From contig CASEXH010000014.1 of assembly GCA_949291945.1 (NCBI GenBank), forward strand, positions 17,009 to 81,008: 64,000 nt of DNA. The letters are read 5' to 3'. Below are positions 9,519 to 18,318 of the stretch, piece after piece. The stretch's first letter is position 1. Each line of letters starts with the position of its first letter. Below the pieces are notes generated by a model, which was given only the letters and a program-made list of their open reading frames with translations, searched no databases and was not told the DNA's origin. The position numbers and the translations under genes are program-made. The DNA comes from an uncultured Bacillota bacterium (GTDB taxonomy: Bacteria; Bacillota; Clostridia; Lachnospirales; Lachnospiraceae).

Positions 9519-9846
9519 TCTGATATATACCTCCCCTTTATTCCTGCGGGCACCCGATCGAAGTGAAACTTAGATCTGCCGTAAGGATCTAATAATCCGA
9601 TCTTGCATTGATGCCAGTTTGATGTCCTCTATGCTTGTATCGGGATATTTTACTTGGATTAATACTAAAACTCCTATTTTTAATGTTTTTTTTCAAGAAC
9701 CTATTTATAATTTAGAATAGAGCCCTTTATAGTAGAAACCGCATTATTGAAGGAGTGTTAAGTTGAGATTTACGTATTATATTATAAAACATAGTGATAA
9801 AATATACAAGAAAAATAACCTGGAAGATTCTTGTGACTCAATATAA

Positions 9847-9862
9847 TGTTTCACGTGAAACA
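9847..9862. promoter_or_regulatory. parS centromere site 2
   Basis: A second perfect TGTTTCACGTGAAACA palindrome, about 165 bases before the parA start. Confidence 0.95.
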
Positions 9863-9922
9863 TAAAAAACATGAACAAGAAAAATAGGAAATGATATACT
9901 TTTTTCATTAAAACATAAAAAA

Positions 9923-9938
9923 TGTTTCACGTGAAACA
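9923..9938. promoter_or_regulatory. parS centromere site 3
   Basis: A third perfect TGTTTCACGTGAAACA palindrome, 76 bp from site 2 and 88 bases before parA. Its position in the parA upstream region could also let ParB influence parAB transcription. Confidence 0.95.
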
Positions 9939-10025
9939 TTTTTATAGAAATGCATATAGAAAGGTGCTATAATAATTTTGAAAGTTGGATAGAATTACTT
10001 TTTATTACATTAAGGGGAAATATAA

Positions 10026-10796
10026 GTGGGAAGAATTATTGCAATTGCTAATCAAAAGGGCGGCGTAGGTAAATCAACCACAGCTATTAATCTTTCTGCA
10101 TGTCTAGCAGAACAGAATCAAAAAGTCCTGCTGATAGACATCGATCCGCAGGGAAATGCTACCAGCGGGGTTGGAATTGACAAAAATGAAACAGAAAATA
10201 CTCTTTATGAACTACTGGTAGGAGAAAGTGAGTTAAAAGACTGTATAATTGAGAATGTCTATGATAATCTTTCGCTGATACCTTCCAATGTGAATCTGGC
10301 CGGTGCCGAAATAGAACTGGTTGGAATTGAAGGAAGAGAATTCCTTCTTAAAAATCAGATAGACACAATTAAGGATGACTATGACTTTATTATTATGGAT
10401 TGTCCGCCATCCCTTAATATTCTGACAATTAATGCTATGACCACTGCTGATTCCGTATTGGTTCCCATACAGTGTGAGTATTATGCACTGGAAGGCCTGA
10501 CACAGCTTATACATACTATTGAATTGGTAAAAGAAAGGCTGAATCCGAATCTGATCATCGAAGGCGTTGTCTTTACTATGTATGATGCCAGAACAAATCT
10601 TTCTCTTCAGGTGGTGGAAAATGTAAAGGCTAATCTGAATCAATCTATCTATAAGACAATTATTCCGAGAAATGTCAGACTGGCAGAGGCGCCCAGTTAC
10701 GGTATGCCTATTAATCTGTATGATACCCGGTCTGTAGGAGCGGAAAGCTACCGCCTTCTTGCAGAAGAAGTTTTACATAGGGAGGATGAAGAATGA
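10026..10796 (+). CDS. parA: Chromosome partitioning ATPase ParA (Soj)
   Basis: 256 residues, full length. The deviant Walker A motif KGGVGKST is at 11-18, followed by [16 protein letters not shown] near 36-50 and the Walker B region [12 protein letters not shown]. ParA-type ATPases bind DNA non-specifically as ATP dimers and move or regulate ParB-parS complexes; Soj also controls DnaA in Bacillus. The start is GTG, placed by the GGGGAAAT ribosome site; no closer ATG fits. It overlaps parB by four bases (ATGA), indicating translational coupling. Three parS sites lie in cis. Confidence 0.97.
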   Translation: MGRIIAIANQKGGVGKSTTAINLSACLAEQNQKVLLIDIDPQGNATSGVGIDKNETENTLYELLVGESELKDCIIENVYDNLSLIPSNVNLAGAEIELVGIEGREFLLKNQIDTIKDDYDFIIMDCPPSLNILTINAMTTADSVLVPIQCEYYALEGLTQLIHTIELVKERLNPNLIIEGVVFTMYDARTNLSLQVVENVKANLNQSIYKTIIPRNVRLAEAPSYGMPINLYDTRSVGAESYRLLAEEVLHREDEE

Positions 10797-11722
10797 CAGC
10801 GAAAAAGGGTGGCTTAGGAAGAGGACTGGGAAGAGGTCTGGACGCTATGATCAGTGACAGTTCAAAATCCAGACAAGAGGAAAAAAAGATAGAAAGACCT
10901 GTGGCAAAAGAGGTTGACAGAGATCCAAAGGATAACGTTATTATGGTCAAGATCGCCCAGGTGGAACCCAGTCGAAAACAGCCCAGAAAACAATTTGATG
11001 AAGATGCTTTGCTGGAGCTGGCAGAGTCTATAAAACAGTTTGGTGTGCTGCAGCCCCTGCTGGTACAGAAGAAAGATGACTACTATGAAATCATTGCCGG
11101 TGAAAGACGCTGGAGAGCATCGAAATTGGCAGGTGTAAAAGATATTCCTGTAATGGTAAAGGATTTTTCCGATCAAGAGGCTGTGGAAATTTCCCTTATT
11201 GAAAATATTCAAAGGGAAAATTTGAATCCTATAGAGGAAGCAGCAGCATATAAACGTCTGATGGAAGAATTCCATCTGAAACAAGATACAATTGCTGAAA
11301 GAGTATCTAAGAGCAGGACAGCAGTGACTAACTCTATGAGACTTCTGAAATTGGATGAACGTGTCCAGCAGATGCTTATAGATGAAATGCTTACCACAGG
11401 GCATGCCAGAGCACTTCTGGCTATTGAAGATAAGGAACTGCAGCATTCTGCAGCAGTGAAGGTCTTTGATGAAAAGCTCAGTGTAAGAGAAACAGAAAAA
11501 CTGGTCAAAGAAATCCTGAATCCTCAGGAGAAGGAAAAAGAAAAGGAGAAAGACCGGGCTCAGGATCTTGTTTATGAACAGCTGGAAGAAAAAATCAAGG
11601 GAATCATAGGATCTAAAGTAGCAATCCGCCGCAGGAGTAAGGATAAGGGAAGAATTGAGATTGCCTATTATTCTCAGGAAGAACTGGAACGGATCGTGGA
11701 ACTTTTGGAGTCTATCAGATAA
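10793..11722 (+). CDS. parB: Chromosome partitioning protein ParB (Spo0J)
   Basis: 309 residues. The N-terminal [15 protein letters not shown] element, which contacts ParA, is at 6-20. The CTP-binding ParB/Srx-like domain covers about 50-140, with the GERRWRAS box at 103-110 and the [14 protein letters not shown] motif just beyond. A helix-turn-helix for parS recognition lies near 160-190 ([19 protein letters not shown]), then a linker rich in Lys/Glu and the C-terminal dimerisation domain. The start overlaps the parA stop. Its targets are almost certainly the three parS palindromes nearby. Confidence 0.97.
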   Translation: MTAKKGGLGRGLGRGLDAMISDSSKSRQEEKKIERPVAKEVDRDPKDNVIMVKIAQVEPSRKQPRKQFDEDALLELAESIKQFGVLQPLLVQKKDDYYEIIAGERRWRASKLAGVKDIPVMVKDFSDQEAVEISLIENIQRENLNPIEEAAAYKRLMEEFHLKQDTIAERVSKSRTAVTNSMRLLKLDERVQQMLIDEMLTTGHARALLAIEDKELQHSAAVKVFDEKLSVRETEKLVKEILNPQEKEKEKEKDRAQDLVYEQLEEKIKGIIGSKVAIRRRSKDKGRIEIAYYSQEELERIVELLESIR

Positions 11723-11743
11723 AATAAAGGGGTCAGAATACAT

Positions 11744-12268
11744 ATGAATAATTTTTTAGAGGCACTGCAGAATTACTCGGGAATTTTGCTTCTTTCCCTT
11801 CTGATCCTGGTGATTATACTTTTGGTCTGCATATTTAATCTTTCTCTGGGATTAAGCAGACTGAATAAAAAATACAAGATCTTTATGAAGGGGAAAGACG
11901 GACAGTCACTGGAAAAGCTGTTTAAAAGAAAATTTGATATGATCGAGAAGCTGGCAAGCAACGGTGAAATCAACAGCGAGAACATCCAGAAAATAGAGAA
12001 ACTTTACAACAGTTCCCTGCATAAATACGGTATCGTCAAGTATGATGCTTTTGAGGATATGGGAGGAAAATTGAGTTTTGTCCTTGCATTGCTGGATAAA
12101 GATAATACAGGATTTCTGCTTAACGCAATACACAGCAGGGAAAATTGTTTTTTGTATATTAAAGAGATCGTAAATGGGGAATCCTATATTATGTTAAGCG
12201 AAGAAGAAATTGAAGCGCTGAAAAGAGCAGTAAACTTTGGAATTGAAGAAAGTGAATTTGATATTTAA
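11744..12268 (+). CDS. DUF4446 family membrane protein
   Basis: 174 residues with one N-terminal membrane span (about 12-32), then a charged cytoplasmic part containing KYGIVKYDAFEDMGGKLSFVLALLD, the conserved core of DUF4446. The family is regularly found next to parAB in Clostridia, as here. GGGGTCAG upstream is a reasonable ribosome site. Function unknown; the position suggests a link to segregation or the cell envelope, but nothing in the sequence proves it. Confidence 0.9.
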   Translation: MNNFLEALQNYSGILLLSLLILVIILLVCIFNLSLGLSRLNKKYKIFMKGKDGQSLEKLFKRKFDMIEKLASNGEINSENIQKIEKLYNSSLHKYGIVKYDAFEDMGGKLSFVLALLDKDNTGFLLNAIHSRENCFLYIKEIVNGESYIMLSEEEIEALKRAVNFGIEESEFDI

Positions 12269-12300
12269 AAATTATGTAAACCGATAAGGAGATATGAAAA

Positions 12301-13587
12301 ATGTTAGACATTCGATTTGTCAGAGAAAACCCGGAAGTTGTAAAACAGAATATCAGAAATAAATTCCAGGATAGCAAACTTCCTCTTGTAGATGAAGTGA
12401 TTGAACTGGACAAAAGAAACCGTGAGATTAAACAGGAGGTAGAAGGTCTCAGAGCAGAGAGAAATAAGATTTCCAAGATGATCGGCGGTCTGATGAAGGA
12501 TGGCAAAAAGGAAGAGGCCGAGGAAGCCAAGAAAAAAGTAACTGCCAATGCCCAGAGAGTAGAAGCTCTTTCTGCTGAGGAAAAGGAAGTAGAAGAGAAG
12601 ATCAAAAAGATCATGATGACAATTCCAAATATTATAGATCCTTCTGTTCCTATTGGAAAAGACGACAGCGAGAATGTAGAGGTTCAGAGATATGGAGAGC
12701 CGGTAGTTCCTGATTTTGAGATTCCCTATCATGCTGATATTATGGAAAGCTTTGACGGACTGGATCTGGACAGTGCCAGAAAGGTAGCCGGAAACGGATT
12801 TTATTACCTTATGGGAGATATTGCCAGATTACATTCTGCAGTAATCTCTTATGCAAGAGATTTTATGATCAATAGAGGATTTACTTACTGTGTTCCGCCT
12901 TTTATGATCCGCAGCAATGTGGTAACAGGAGTTATGAGCTTTGCTGAAATGGATGCTATGATGTATAAGATTGAAGGTGAGGACTTATATCTCATTGGAA
13001 CCAGCGAACATTCCATGATAGGAAAATTCATTGATACGATTATTCCGGAAGAGGAGCTTCCTAAAACCCTTACCAGTTATTCGCCTTGTTTCAGAAAGGA
13101 AAAAGGCGCTCATGGTATCGAGGAAAGAGGCGTTTACAGGATCCATCAGTTTGAAAAACAGGAGATGATCGTGGTCTGCAAGCCGGAGGAAAGCCCGATG
13201 TGGTTTGATAAATTATGGCAGAATACCGTAGATCTTTTCCGCTCTATGGACATTCCGGTAAGAACTTTAGAGTGCTGTTCCGGAGATCTGGCAGATCTGA
13301 AGGTGAAATCCGTAGACGTGGAAGCCTGGTCCCCAAGGCAGAAGAAATATTTTGAGGTAGGAAGCTGCTCCAACCTGGGAGACGCTCAGGCCAGAAGACT
13401 TCAGATCCGTGTAAACGGAAAAGATGGAAAATATCTTGCTCACACGCTGAACAATACAGTTGTAGCACCTCCCAGAATGCTGATCGCTTTTCTGGAGAAT
13501 AATCTCCAGGCCGACGGTTCTGTGAAGATCCCGGAGGCTCTCAGACCTTACATGGGAGGGGCTGAAGTTATTAAGCCCAAGAAATAA
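12301..13587 (+). CDS. serS: Seryl-tRNA synthetase
   Basis: SerRS charges tRNA-Ser with serine. The 428-residue protein has the long N-terminal coiled-coil arm that grips the tRNA (about 28-110, Lys/Glu rich) and the class II catalytic domain with motif 2 FRKEKGAHGIEERGVYRIHQ and a motif 3 region around PPRMLIAFLEN. TSEHSMIG stands in place of the usual TAE. AAGGAGATATGAAA precedes the ATG. It follows DUF4446 by 32 bases and may belong to the par operon. Confidence 0.97.
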   Translation: MLDIRFVRENPEVVKQNIRNKFQDSKLPLVDEVIELDKRNREIKQEVEGLRAERNKISKMIGGLMKDGKKEEAEEAKKKVTANAQRVEALSAEEKEVEEKIKKIMMTIPNIIDPSVPIGKDDSENVEVQRYGEPVVPDFEIPYHADIMESFDGLDLDSARKVAGNGFYYLMGDIARLHSAVISYARDFMINRGFTYCVPPFMIRSNVVTGVMSFAEMDAMMYKIEGEDLYLIGTSEHSMIGKFIDTIIPEEELPKTLTSYSPCFRKEKGAHGIEERGVYRIHQFEKQEMIVVCKPEESPMWFDKLWQNTVDLFRSMDIPVRTLECCSGDLADLKVKSVDVEAWSPRQKKYFEVGSCSNLGDAQARRLQIRVNGKDGKYLAHTLNNTVVAPPRMLIAFLENNLQADGSVKIPEALRPYMGGAEVIKPKK

Positions 13588-13601
13588 GCGGAGGTTACTC
13601 A

Positions 13602-14483
13602 TTGCACAGTTATTTGAAAGCAATCGGGTTTTCGGACGTATCCGAAAAAAAAGAGCTGGATGCGATATTACAGGATGTCATCCAGAATTATGATGAAAAT
13701 ACTGTTGTAGAAGACAGAAGCAATCATCTGTTTACTGAATTATCCAAGCTGTACGGCTGCGATTTCGGTATTACAGTCTGCGGGGAATATGATGAAGAAG
13801 ACCATTTCCAGATGGAATATTATTTCCCTTTTTTCCGGGGAACTGGGATCAGCATGGAAGAAGAAGTGGTTATAGAAAAGCATGCGGGAAAGGAATCCTA
13901 TGCGGGAGCCTGTGACGATATGCGTATTGGAGTGACCATCATCTTTTATCTCCAGAATGCAGGGGAATACCTTACTCAGCGGGCAAAAGGCCATTATTCA
14001 GGAGGGGTACACAGTGTGACCCTTTCCGGTCTTGCCAGAAAAGGAACGATTCTCCTCCCTGTTCTGAAAAAAGCAGAGGAGACTGCTGAGGCAGAGGAAA
14101 AGACCATTAACAGGGGAAGACTGATGGCAGCGGCCCAAAATGGTGATGAGGAGGCCATGGAGAGTCTGACCATTGAGGATATGGATACTTACTCTATGAT
14201 CTCTCAGAGAGTGGAAAATGAGGATGTATACAGCATTGTAGACAGTTATTTCATGCCCTATGGAATGGAATGCGACCTGTACAATATTATGGGAGAAATC
14301 CTGGATTGTACCAAGATACAGAACGTCCTTACAGGAGACAGTATCTATGAGATGCGTATCTGCTGCAATGATATTGAGATGGATGTGTGTATCAATGAAA
14401 ATGACCTTCTGGGAGAACCTCTGAGGGGAAGACGGTTTAAAGGGATCGTATGGCTTCAGGGGAATGTGGATTTTGAATATTGA
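13602..14483 (+). CDS. DUF3881 family protein
   Basis: 293 residues, soluble, with no signal peptide or membrane span. The segment FSDVSEKKELDAILQDVI and the following DFGITVCGEYDEEDHFQMEYYFPF match DUF3881, a family largely limited to Lachnospiraceae and relatives, which supports the taxonomic reading. The start is TTG, placed by GCGGAGG nine bases upstream. It follows serS by 14 bases and ends before a strong terminator, so it is probably the last gene of this transcript. Function unknown. Confidence 0.88.
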   Translation: MHSYLKAIGFSDVSEKKELDAILQDVIQNYDENTVVEDRSNHLFTELSKLYGCDFGITVCGEYDEEDHFQMEYYFPFFRGTGISMEEEVVIEKHAGKESYAGACDDMRIGVTIIFYLQNAGEYLTQRAKGHYSGGVHSVTLSGLARKGTILLPVLKKAEETAEAEEKTINRGRLMAAAQNGDEEAMESLTIEDMDTYSMISQRVENEDVYSIVDSYFMPYGMECDLYNIMGEILDCTKIQNVLTGDSIYEMRICCNDIEMDVCINENDLLGEPLRGRRFKGIVWLQGNVDFEY

Positions 14484-14508
14484 TTGTATTTAAGCAGTCT
14501 GAAGAATT

Positions 14509-14574
14509 AACAGCTGCCGGATTTCAAAAATGTGCCCGTTCAGGGCATAGATGAAATCCGGCAGCTGTTTTTTT
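14509..14574 (+). terminator. Rho-independent terminator after DUF3881
   Basis: AACAGCTGCCGGATTTCA (14509-14526) pairs perfectly with TGAAATCCGGCAGCTGTT (14552-14569), followed by a T-run. The loop contains a second GCCC/GGGC pair. Confidence 0.92.
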
Positions 14575-14675
14575 GCCGGACAAAAAAGAATTTTAAATAA
14601 ATTTTACAAAAAGCGTACATTAGATTTTACATTAGAATGATAGGATTAGCAAAAATCTTCTGATTTTAAGTATAT

Positions 14676-14704
14676 TACCCCGGTTTTACAAAAATAAGTA
14701 CGTA
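14676..14704 (+). promoter_or_regulatory. SigI-type promoter of the sigma gene
   Basis: TACCCCG (14676-14682) is followed after exactly 18 bases by CGTA (14701-14704), 27 bases before the sigma start. The same architecture with the same spacing recurs at 16417-16445. SigI promoters are known for an ACCCC-type -35 and a CGNA-type -10, so this is most likely the autoregulated promoter. Confidence 0.75.
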
Positions 14705-14730
14705 ATCTATAAACAGGAGGAAACTGTAGT

Positions 14731-15459
14731 ATGAAGGAAGAGCGGGATTTTATCCGACAGGTCAAGTCCGCCAGGGAAGATATGCAGGAGGCGGACGAAC
14801 TGATTCGCACATATATGCCCTTTATAAAAGCAGAAACTGCAAAATTTCTCCGGCGTCCTGTGACAGAGGGACAGGATGATGAACTGAGTATAGCCATGAT
14901 CGCCTTTCATGAAGCGATCTGCGGCTATTCTCCTGCCAGAGGCGGTTTTTTGAAATACGCCTCTATGCTCATAGGGAGCAGGCTTATAGACTATCATCGC
15001 AAGGAACAGAGACACAGAAAGGCCATTTCTCTGGAAACTCCTCTTGGAGAAGAGGAAGATAAGTCCCTGGGAGAGTCTTTATCTGACGGAAAAGATCACA
15101 GTGAGGAAATGACGGTCAGAGAGGCCACAAGAAAAGAGATAGAAGAACTTACAGCCCAGATGAAAGACTTTGGCGTTTCCCTTACGGATGTGGCAGAAAA
15201 TTGTCCTAAGCAGGAGCGGACTCTTGGGGCCTGCAGAAAGGCTCTCAATTACGCAAAGGAGCATCCGGAGATTCTGGAAGAACTGCTGCGGACAAAACGG
15301 CTCCCCGGTACAAAACTGTGTAAAGGAAGCGGCGTAGAGAGAAAAACTATGGAGCGCCACAGAAAATATATGGTAGCCCTTCTGCTGATCCATACAAACG
15401 GATATGAGATCATCAGAGGTCATATAAAACAGGTTATGAAAGGAGTGACAGAAAGATGA
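14731..15459 (+). CDS. sigI: SigI-type RNA polymerase sigma factor
   Basis: 242 residues. The N-terminal half has the sigma-70 region 2 signature in the SigI form: DELSIAMIAFHEAICGYSP, then GGFLKYASMLIGSRLIDYHR near 75-95, which contacts the -10 element. The C-terminal half carries a SigI-specific DNA-binding region (TKLCKGSGVERKTMERHRKY). AGGAGGAAAC precedes the ATG. The gene overlaps its anti-sigma gene by four bases. In Bacillus SigI responds to heat and wall stress, and in cellulolytic clostridia to polysaccharides; here the sensed signal is unknown. The upstream SigI-like promoter suggests positive autoregulation. Confidence 0.9.
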   Translation: MKEERDFIRQVKSAREDMQEADELIRTYMPFIKAETAKFLRRPVTEGQDDELSIAMIAFHEAICGYSPARGGFLKYASMLIGSRLIDYHRKEQRHRKAISLETPLGEEEDKSLGESLSDGKDHSEEMTVREATRKEIEELTAQMKDFGVSLTDVAENCPKQERTLGACRKALNYAKEHPEILEELLRTKRLPGTKLCKGSGVERKTMERHRKYMVALLLIHTNGYEIIRGHIKQVMKGVTER

Positions 15460-16391
15460 GTTATATTGTTATGGAATGCCACTCCAGCTATGCGATCCTT
15501 CTGGATGAAGAAGGTCGTTTTCTGAAAGCTGCAAACCTTCATTATCAGGTGGGACAGAGGGTTTATGATCCTGTTCTTATGAAGGAAAAACCGGAGAAAA
15601 GATTTCGTCCGGTAAGATGGGCTGCCGGAGGAGCGGCAGTTATAGCAGCAGGATTCCTTCTGGTCTTTGGAATTAATTACTATCAGAATCATCTTATGTC
15701 TTATTCTTCCATCTATCTCACCATTAATCCTGAAATCCGGATGAGTCTGAACAGACTGGGGGAAGTATTGGAACTTAAAGGAACAAATCAGGACGGAGAA
15801 ATTCTTCTGGATGGCTATGATGGTAAAGGAAAGGATAAGGTAACGGTTACAGATGAGCTTATAGACCGAGCTATTGAAATGGGATTTTTGTCTGAAGGAG
15901 GACAGGTGTCCTTTTCTATTGATACTCCAGAGGAAGCCCTTCTCCAGGAGTATGGAGAGGAACTGGAGACAGAAGTGAAGCAGCATCTGAAAAACAGACT
16001 TTCTATTACCATTGAGATCGTTGATTATCACACAGGAGACAGGGAGACTTCTTCCACAGAAACTCCTGCTAGAGAGGAAGAAGTCCAAAGCCAGCCGGCA
16101 GCAGAAACCGGACAGGAACAGACACCGGCGGCTGCCCAGGAAGAAACACCGGCTGTCCAGGCGGAAACACCGGATTCCAGTACCCAGACCCAGAATGATT
16201 CTTCCAATACCCAGCCTTCCCAGTCTCAGGGAACTGCTGCTTATGAGGATACAGATTATGGAACCGACAGTGACGGGGAGGCCGGTTACAGCCAGCCTGA
16301 ACCTCAGGCTCCTCAGACAACAGAGGGGGATTCTGACTACGAAGATTCCAGTGATTATGGAGACAGCGGTTACGAAGAAGAGGATGACTGA
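15456..16391 (+). CDS. rsgI: RsgI-type transmembrane anti-sigma factor
   Basis: 311 residues. The cytoplasmic N-terminal RsgI domain (about 1-45, YIVMECHSSYAILLDEEGRF) should hold the sigma factor. A membrane span at 55-73 follows, then the RsgI periplasmic middle domain beginning SSIYLTINPEIRMSLNRLG (about 84-190). After residue 200 comes a low-complexity tail rich in Glu, Gln, Thr and Pro that ends in an Asp/Tyr/Ser-rich stretch with YEDTDYGTDSDGEAGYS. No carbohydrate-binding module is present, unlike RsgI proteins of cellulose degraders. It overlaps sigI by four bases (ATGA), so the pair is coupled. Confidence 0.9.
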   Translation: MSYIVMECHSSYAILLDEEGRFLKAANLHYQVGQRVYDPVLMKEKPEKRFRPVRWAAGGAAVIAAGFLLVFGINYYQNHLMSYSSIYLTINPEIRMSLNRLGEVLELKGTNQDGEILLDGYDGKGKDKVTVTDELIDRAIEMGFLSEGGQVSFSIDTPEEALLQEYGEELETEVKQHLKNRLSITIEIVDYHTGDRETSSTETPAREEEVQSQPAAETGQEQTPAAAQEETPAVQAETPDSSTQTQNDSSNTQPSQSQGTAAYEDTDYGTDSDGEAGYSQPEPQAPQTTEGDSDYEDSSDYGDSGYEEEDD

Positions 16392-16416
16392 TAAAAAATA
16401 AAAAATTTTTTAAAGA

Positions 16417-16445
16417 TACCCCGATTTAAAAAAAGTCTCTCCGTA
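16417..16445 (+). promoter_or_regulatory. SigI-type promoter before the lipoprotein gene
   Basis: TACCCCG (16417-16423), exactly 18 bases, then CGTA (16442-16445). Both elements, the spacing and even the following T-rich TTCTAT resemble the site before the sigma gene. It lies about 65 bases before the lipoprotein start and could drive the whole lipoprotein-VTC-DUF4956-cotH unit. Confidence 0.75.
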
Positions 16446-16509
16446 TTCTATGAATACAAGGAAAAACAAAAAGCCAGAAAGAAATGGCAAAATGAAAGGA
16501 GCATCTATT

Positions 16510-17604
16510 ATGAAAATGAGAAAAGTTTTATTAGCAGCATTTACATCCCTTACCTTTACAGCAGCGGTTTTTACAACCGGATGCGGCAGTCAGGAAAACG
16601 GCCAGATTCAGGAAACAGAAATTAAAGCAGAGGCAGAAGCTTCCCAGGGAGAGGCTCTTGCAGATAAAGGGATAATTACCTTAAGTGTAAATCCGGAGAT
16701 CAGTATTGAGTATGACAAAGAAGGAAAAGTAACCGCTGTTACAGGGAACAATGCTGACGGTGAAGGAATTGTTTCTGCATATCAGGACTACCAGGGGAAA
16801 GACTGCAGCACAGTGTTGGAGGAACTAATCAACAGGATCAATGAAGCCGGATATTTTATTGATGAAATAGATGGCAACAAGAAGAATATCGTAATCCAGA
16901 TGGAACCGGGATCAGTCCTGCCGGCTGATGATTTCTTGGAAACTATCAGCAGAGATACACAGGAAGCAGTAGCGGGCCTGGAGCTGACATCTGATATCGT
17001 AACCATAGATGACGATGATTATGATGACAGCTATGCAAAGGGAGGAGAACCCTCTCCTTATATAACCTTGGATAAAGCAAAAGAAATCGCACTGGCACAG
17101 GCTAATGTCAATGCTGCAGATGCAGTATTTGAAGATAAAGAATTCGATTTTGACGACGGCATTGCTATCTATGAGCTGGAGTTCACAGCCGGAGGCAGCG
17201 AATATGAGTATGATGTCCATGCGGTAACCGGAAAAGTATTAAAGGGAGAACATCATGTAGCAGGCCAGGCAGTAGAGGACACAGATTACGGCCCGGGGAA
17301 TGACGGGGTCACTGATTACAGCGATACAGACTATGGCCCTGACAATGATGGAGTGACGGACTATGGCAACACCGACTATGGACCAAATAATGACGGTGTG
17401 ACCGACTACAATGAGCCGGAAACCCAGACAGAGGATACAGATTACGGTCCGGGAAATGACGGGGTAACCGATTATAGTGATACAGATTATGGTCCGGATA
17501 ATGACGGAGTAACCGATTATCAGGATACAGATAATGACGATGGCAACAGCGGCTATGATGACCAGGATGACCTTGATGACGGCAACAGCGGCTATGATGA
17601 TTAA
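16510..17604 (+). CDS. Lipoprotein with RsgI-like and PepSY domains and acidic repeats
   Basis: 364 residues from the ATG at 16510, chosen because AAAGGAG lies nine bases upstream and the next residues (KMRKVLLAAFTSLTFTAAVF) form a signal peptide ending in the lipobox TTGC; an in-frame ATG at 16450 would spoil the signal. After cleavage, a domain starting GIITLSVNPEISIEYDKEG resembles the RsgI periplasmic middle domain. A PepSY domain (PYITLDKAKEIALAQANV ... EYDVHAVTGKVLKGEHHV) follows. The C-terminus has five 15-residue repeats of the form DTDYGPDNDGVTDYS. The protein probably sits on the outer membrane face, and may modulate or report on RsgI. Its stop overlaps the VTC start. Confidence 0.85.
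   Translation: MKMRKVLLAAFTSLTFTAAVFTTGCGSQENGQIQETEIKAEAEASQGEALADKGIITLSVNPEISIEYDKEGKVTAVTGNNADGEGIVSAYQDYQGKDCSTVLEELINRINEAGYFIDEIDGNKKNIVIQMEPGSVLPADDFLETISRDTQEAVAGLELTSDIVTIDDDDYDDSYAKGGEPSPYITLDKAKEIALAQANVNAADAVFEDKEFDFDDGIAIYELEFTAGGSEYEYDVHAVTGKVLKGEHHVAGQAVEDTDYGPGNDGVTDYSDTDYGPDNDGVTDYGNTDYGPNNDGVTDYNEPETQTEDTDYGPGNDGVTDYSDTDYGPDNDGVTDYQDTDNDDGNSGYDDQDDLDDGNSGYDD
17278..17523 (+). repeat. Five 45-bp coding repeats in the lipoprotein gene
   Basis: Units at 17278, 17323, 17368, 17434 and 17479 encode DTDYGPxNDGVTDYx, with a 21-bp spacer after the third. The DxDxxxxNDG spacing resembles calcium-binding thrombospondin type 3 or dockerin-like loops, which is an inference. The repeats keep 15-residue spacing while third codon positions vary, so they are selected at protein level. 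Confidence 0.9.
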
Positions 17605-18292
17605 ATCTTTAAAAGAAGTAACCCTGCGGCATGAGTTTAAGCACCAGATCAGCCCCGGTGAAGATCTGGTGCTTTCCCAGAGGCTTAGAAAATTGTTTCC
17701 TCATGATAAATATGCAGGCCCCGGGGGAAGCTACAGAATCACAAGTCTTTATTTTGACACACCTTATGACAGCGCCTACAAAGAAAAGCTGGACGGAGTG
17801 GACAACAGAGAAAAATTCAGACTGAGGTATTACGGAACAGATACTTCTTTTATACGGCTGGAAAAAAAGTTTAAGAGAAAAGGACTTTGCGGAAAGAGGA
17901 GTGCGTCTCTTATACAGGATCAGGCAGAGAAGATCCTAAGGGGAGACTATGAATTTCTTCTGAAATCTGCAGATCCGCTGCTGATAGAATTGTACAGCAA
18001 GATCCGGGGGAAAGGACTTAGGCCAAAGACCATTGTCTGCTACGACCGGGAGGCTTTTGTCTATGCTCCGGGAAATGTAAGGATCACTTTAGACAGAAAT
18101 CTTTATACAGGTCTGGGCAGCATAGATTTTTTGAATACAGAGATTAAAGGAATTAAGGCTATGGATTCTTCCAGCGTGCTGGAAGTAAAGTATGATGAAT
18201 TTTTGCCGGAGCTGGTGCGCATGGCTGTACAGGTACCGGGACGCCAGGCAGGGGCCTGCTCGAAATATGCCCTTTGCCGGCGGTTTGACTGA
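17597..18292 (+). CDS. VTC domain protein (polyphosphate polymerase-like)
   Basis: 231 residues. VTC domains in yeast make inorganic polyphosphate from ATP inside a tunnel lined with basic residues. Visible here are RHEFKHQI at the start, YRITSLYFDTPY near 50, the basic strand REKFRLRYYG near 75, FIRLEKKFKRKG and late EVKYDEFLPELV, which together are the VTC pattern. I use the ATG at 17597 (or 17594), overlapping the lipoprotein stop as ATGATTAA; a longer frame from 17534 only reads the acidic repeats in another frame. The overlap suggests coupling to the lipoprotein. VTC, DUF4956 and CotH genes are a recurring trio in bacteria. Confidence 0.85.
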   Translation: MIKSLKEVTLRHEFKHQISPGEDLVLSQRLRKLFPHDKYAGPGGSYRITSLYFDTPYDSAYKEKLDGVDNREKFRLRYYGTDTSFIRLEKKFKRKGLCGKRSASLIQDQAEKILRGDYEFLLKSADPLLIELYSKIRGKGLRPKTIVCYDREAFVYAPGNVRITLDRNLYTGLGSIDFLNTEIKGIKAMDSSSVLEVKYDEFLPELVRMAVQVPGRQAGACSKYALCRRFD

Positions 18293-18318
18293 TCCGGGAG
18301 AGAGGGGAGTGTTTTATT

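Larger units (their letters stand above)
9519..10025. other. Gene-free parAB upstream region
   Basis: This 507-bp gap holds two parS sites (listed separately) and the GGGGAAAT ribosome site of parA. The minus strand between 9690 and 9570 can be read as about 40 sense codons without a start codon, which I do not regard as a gene. GATC-rich inverted segments at 9553-9650 have no family I recognise. Sequence from 9650 to 10025 is strongly AT-rich. Confidence 0.6.

Noticed and set aside
9570..9690. Small gene on the minus strand upstream of the hydrolase
   Set aside because: About 40 sense codons but no start codon or ribosome site; most likely chance.
10862..11743. Minus-strand 293-residue frame opposite parB
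   Set aside because: Antisense shadow of parB, with Phe/Leu-rich translation typical of reversed Lys/Glu codons.
17534..17596. Longer N-terminus for the VTC protein
   Set aside because: It reads the acidic repeats of the preceding gene in another frame and gives a low-complexity Met/Ala/Thr sequence without family similarity.
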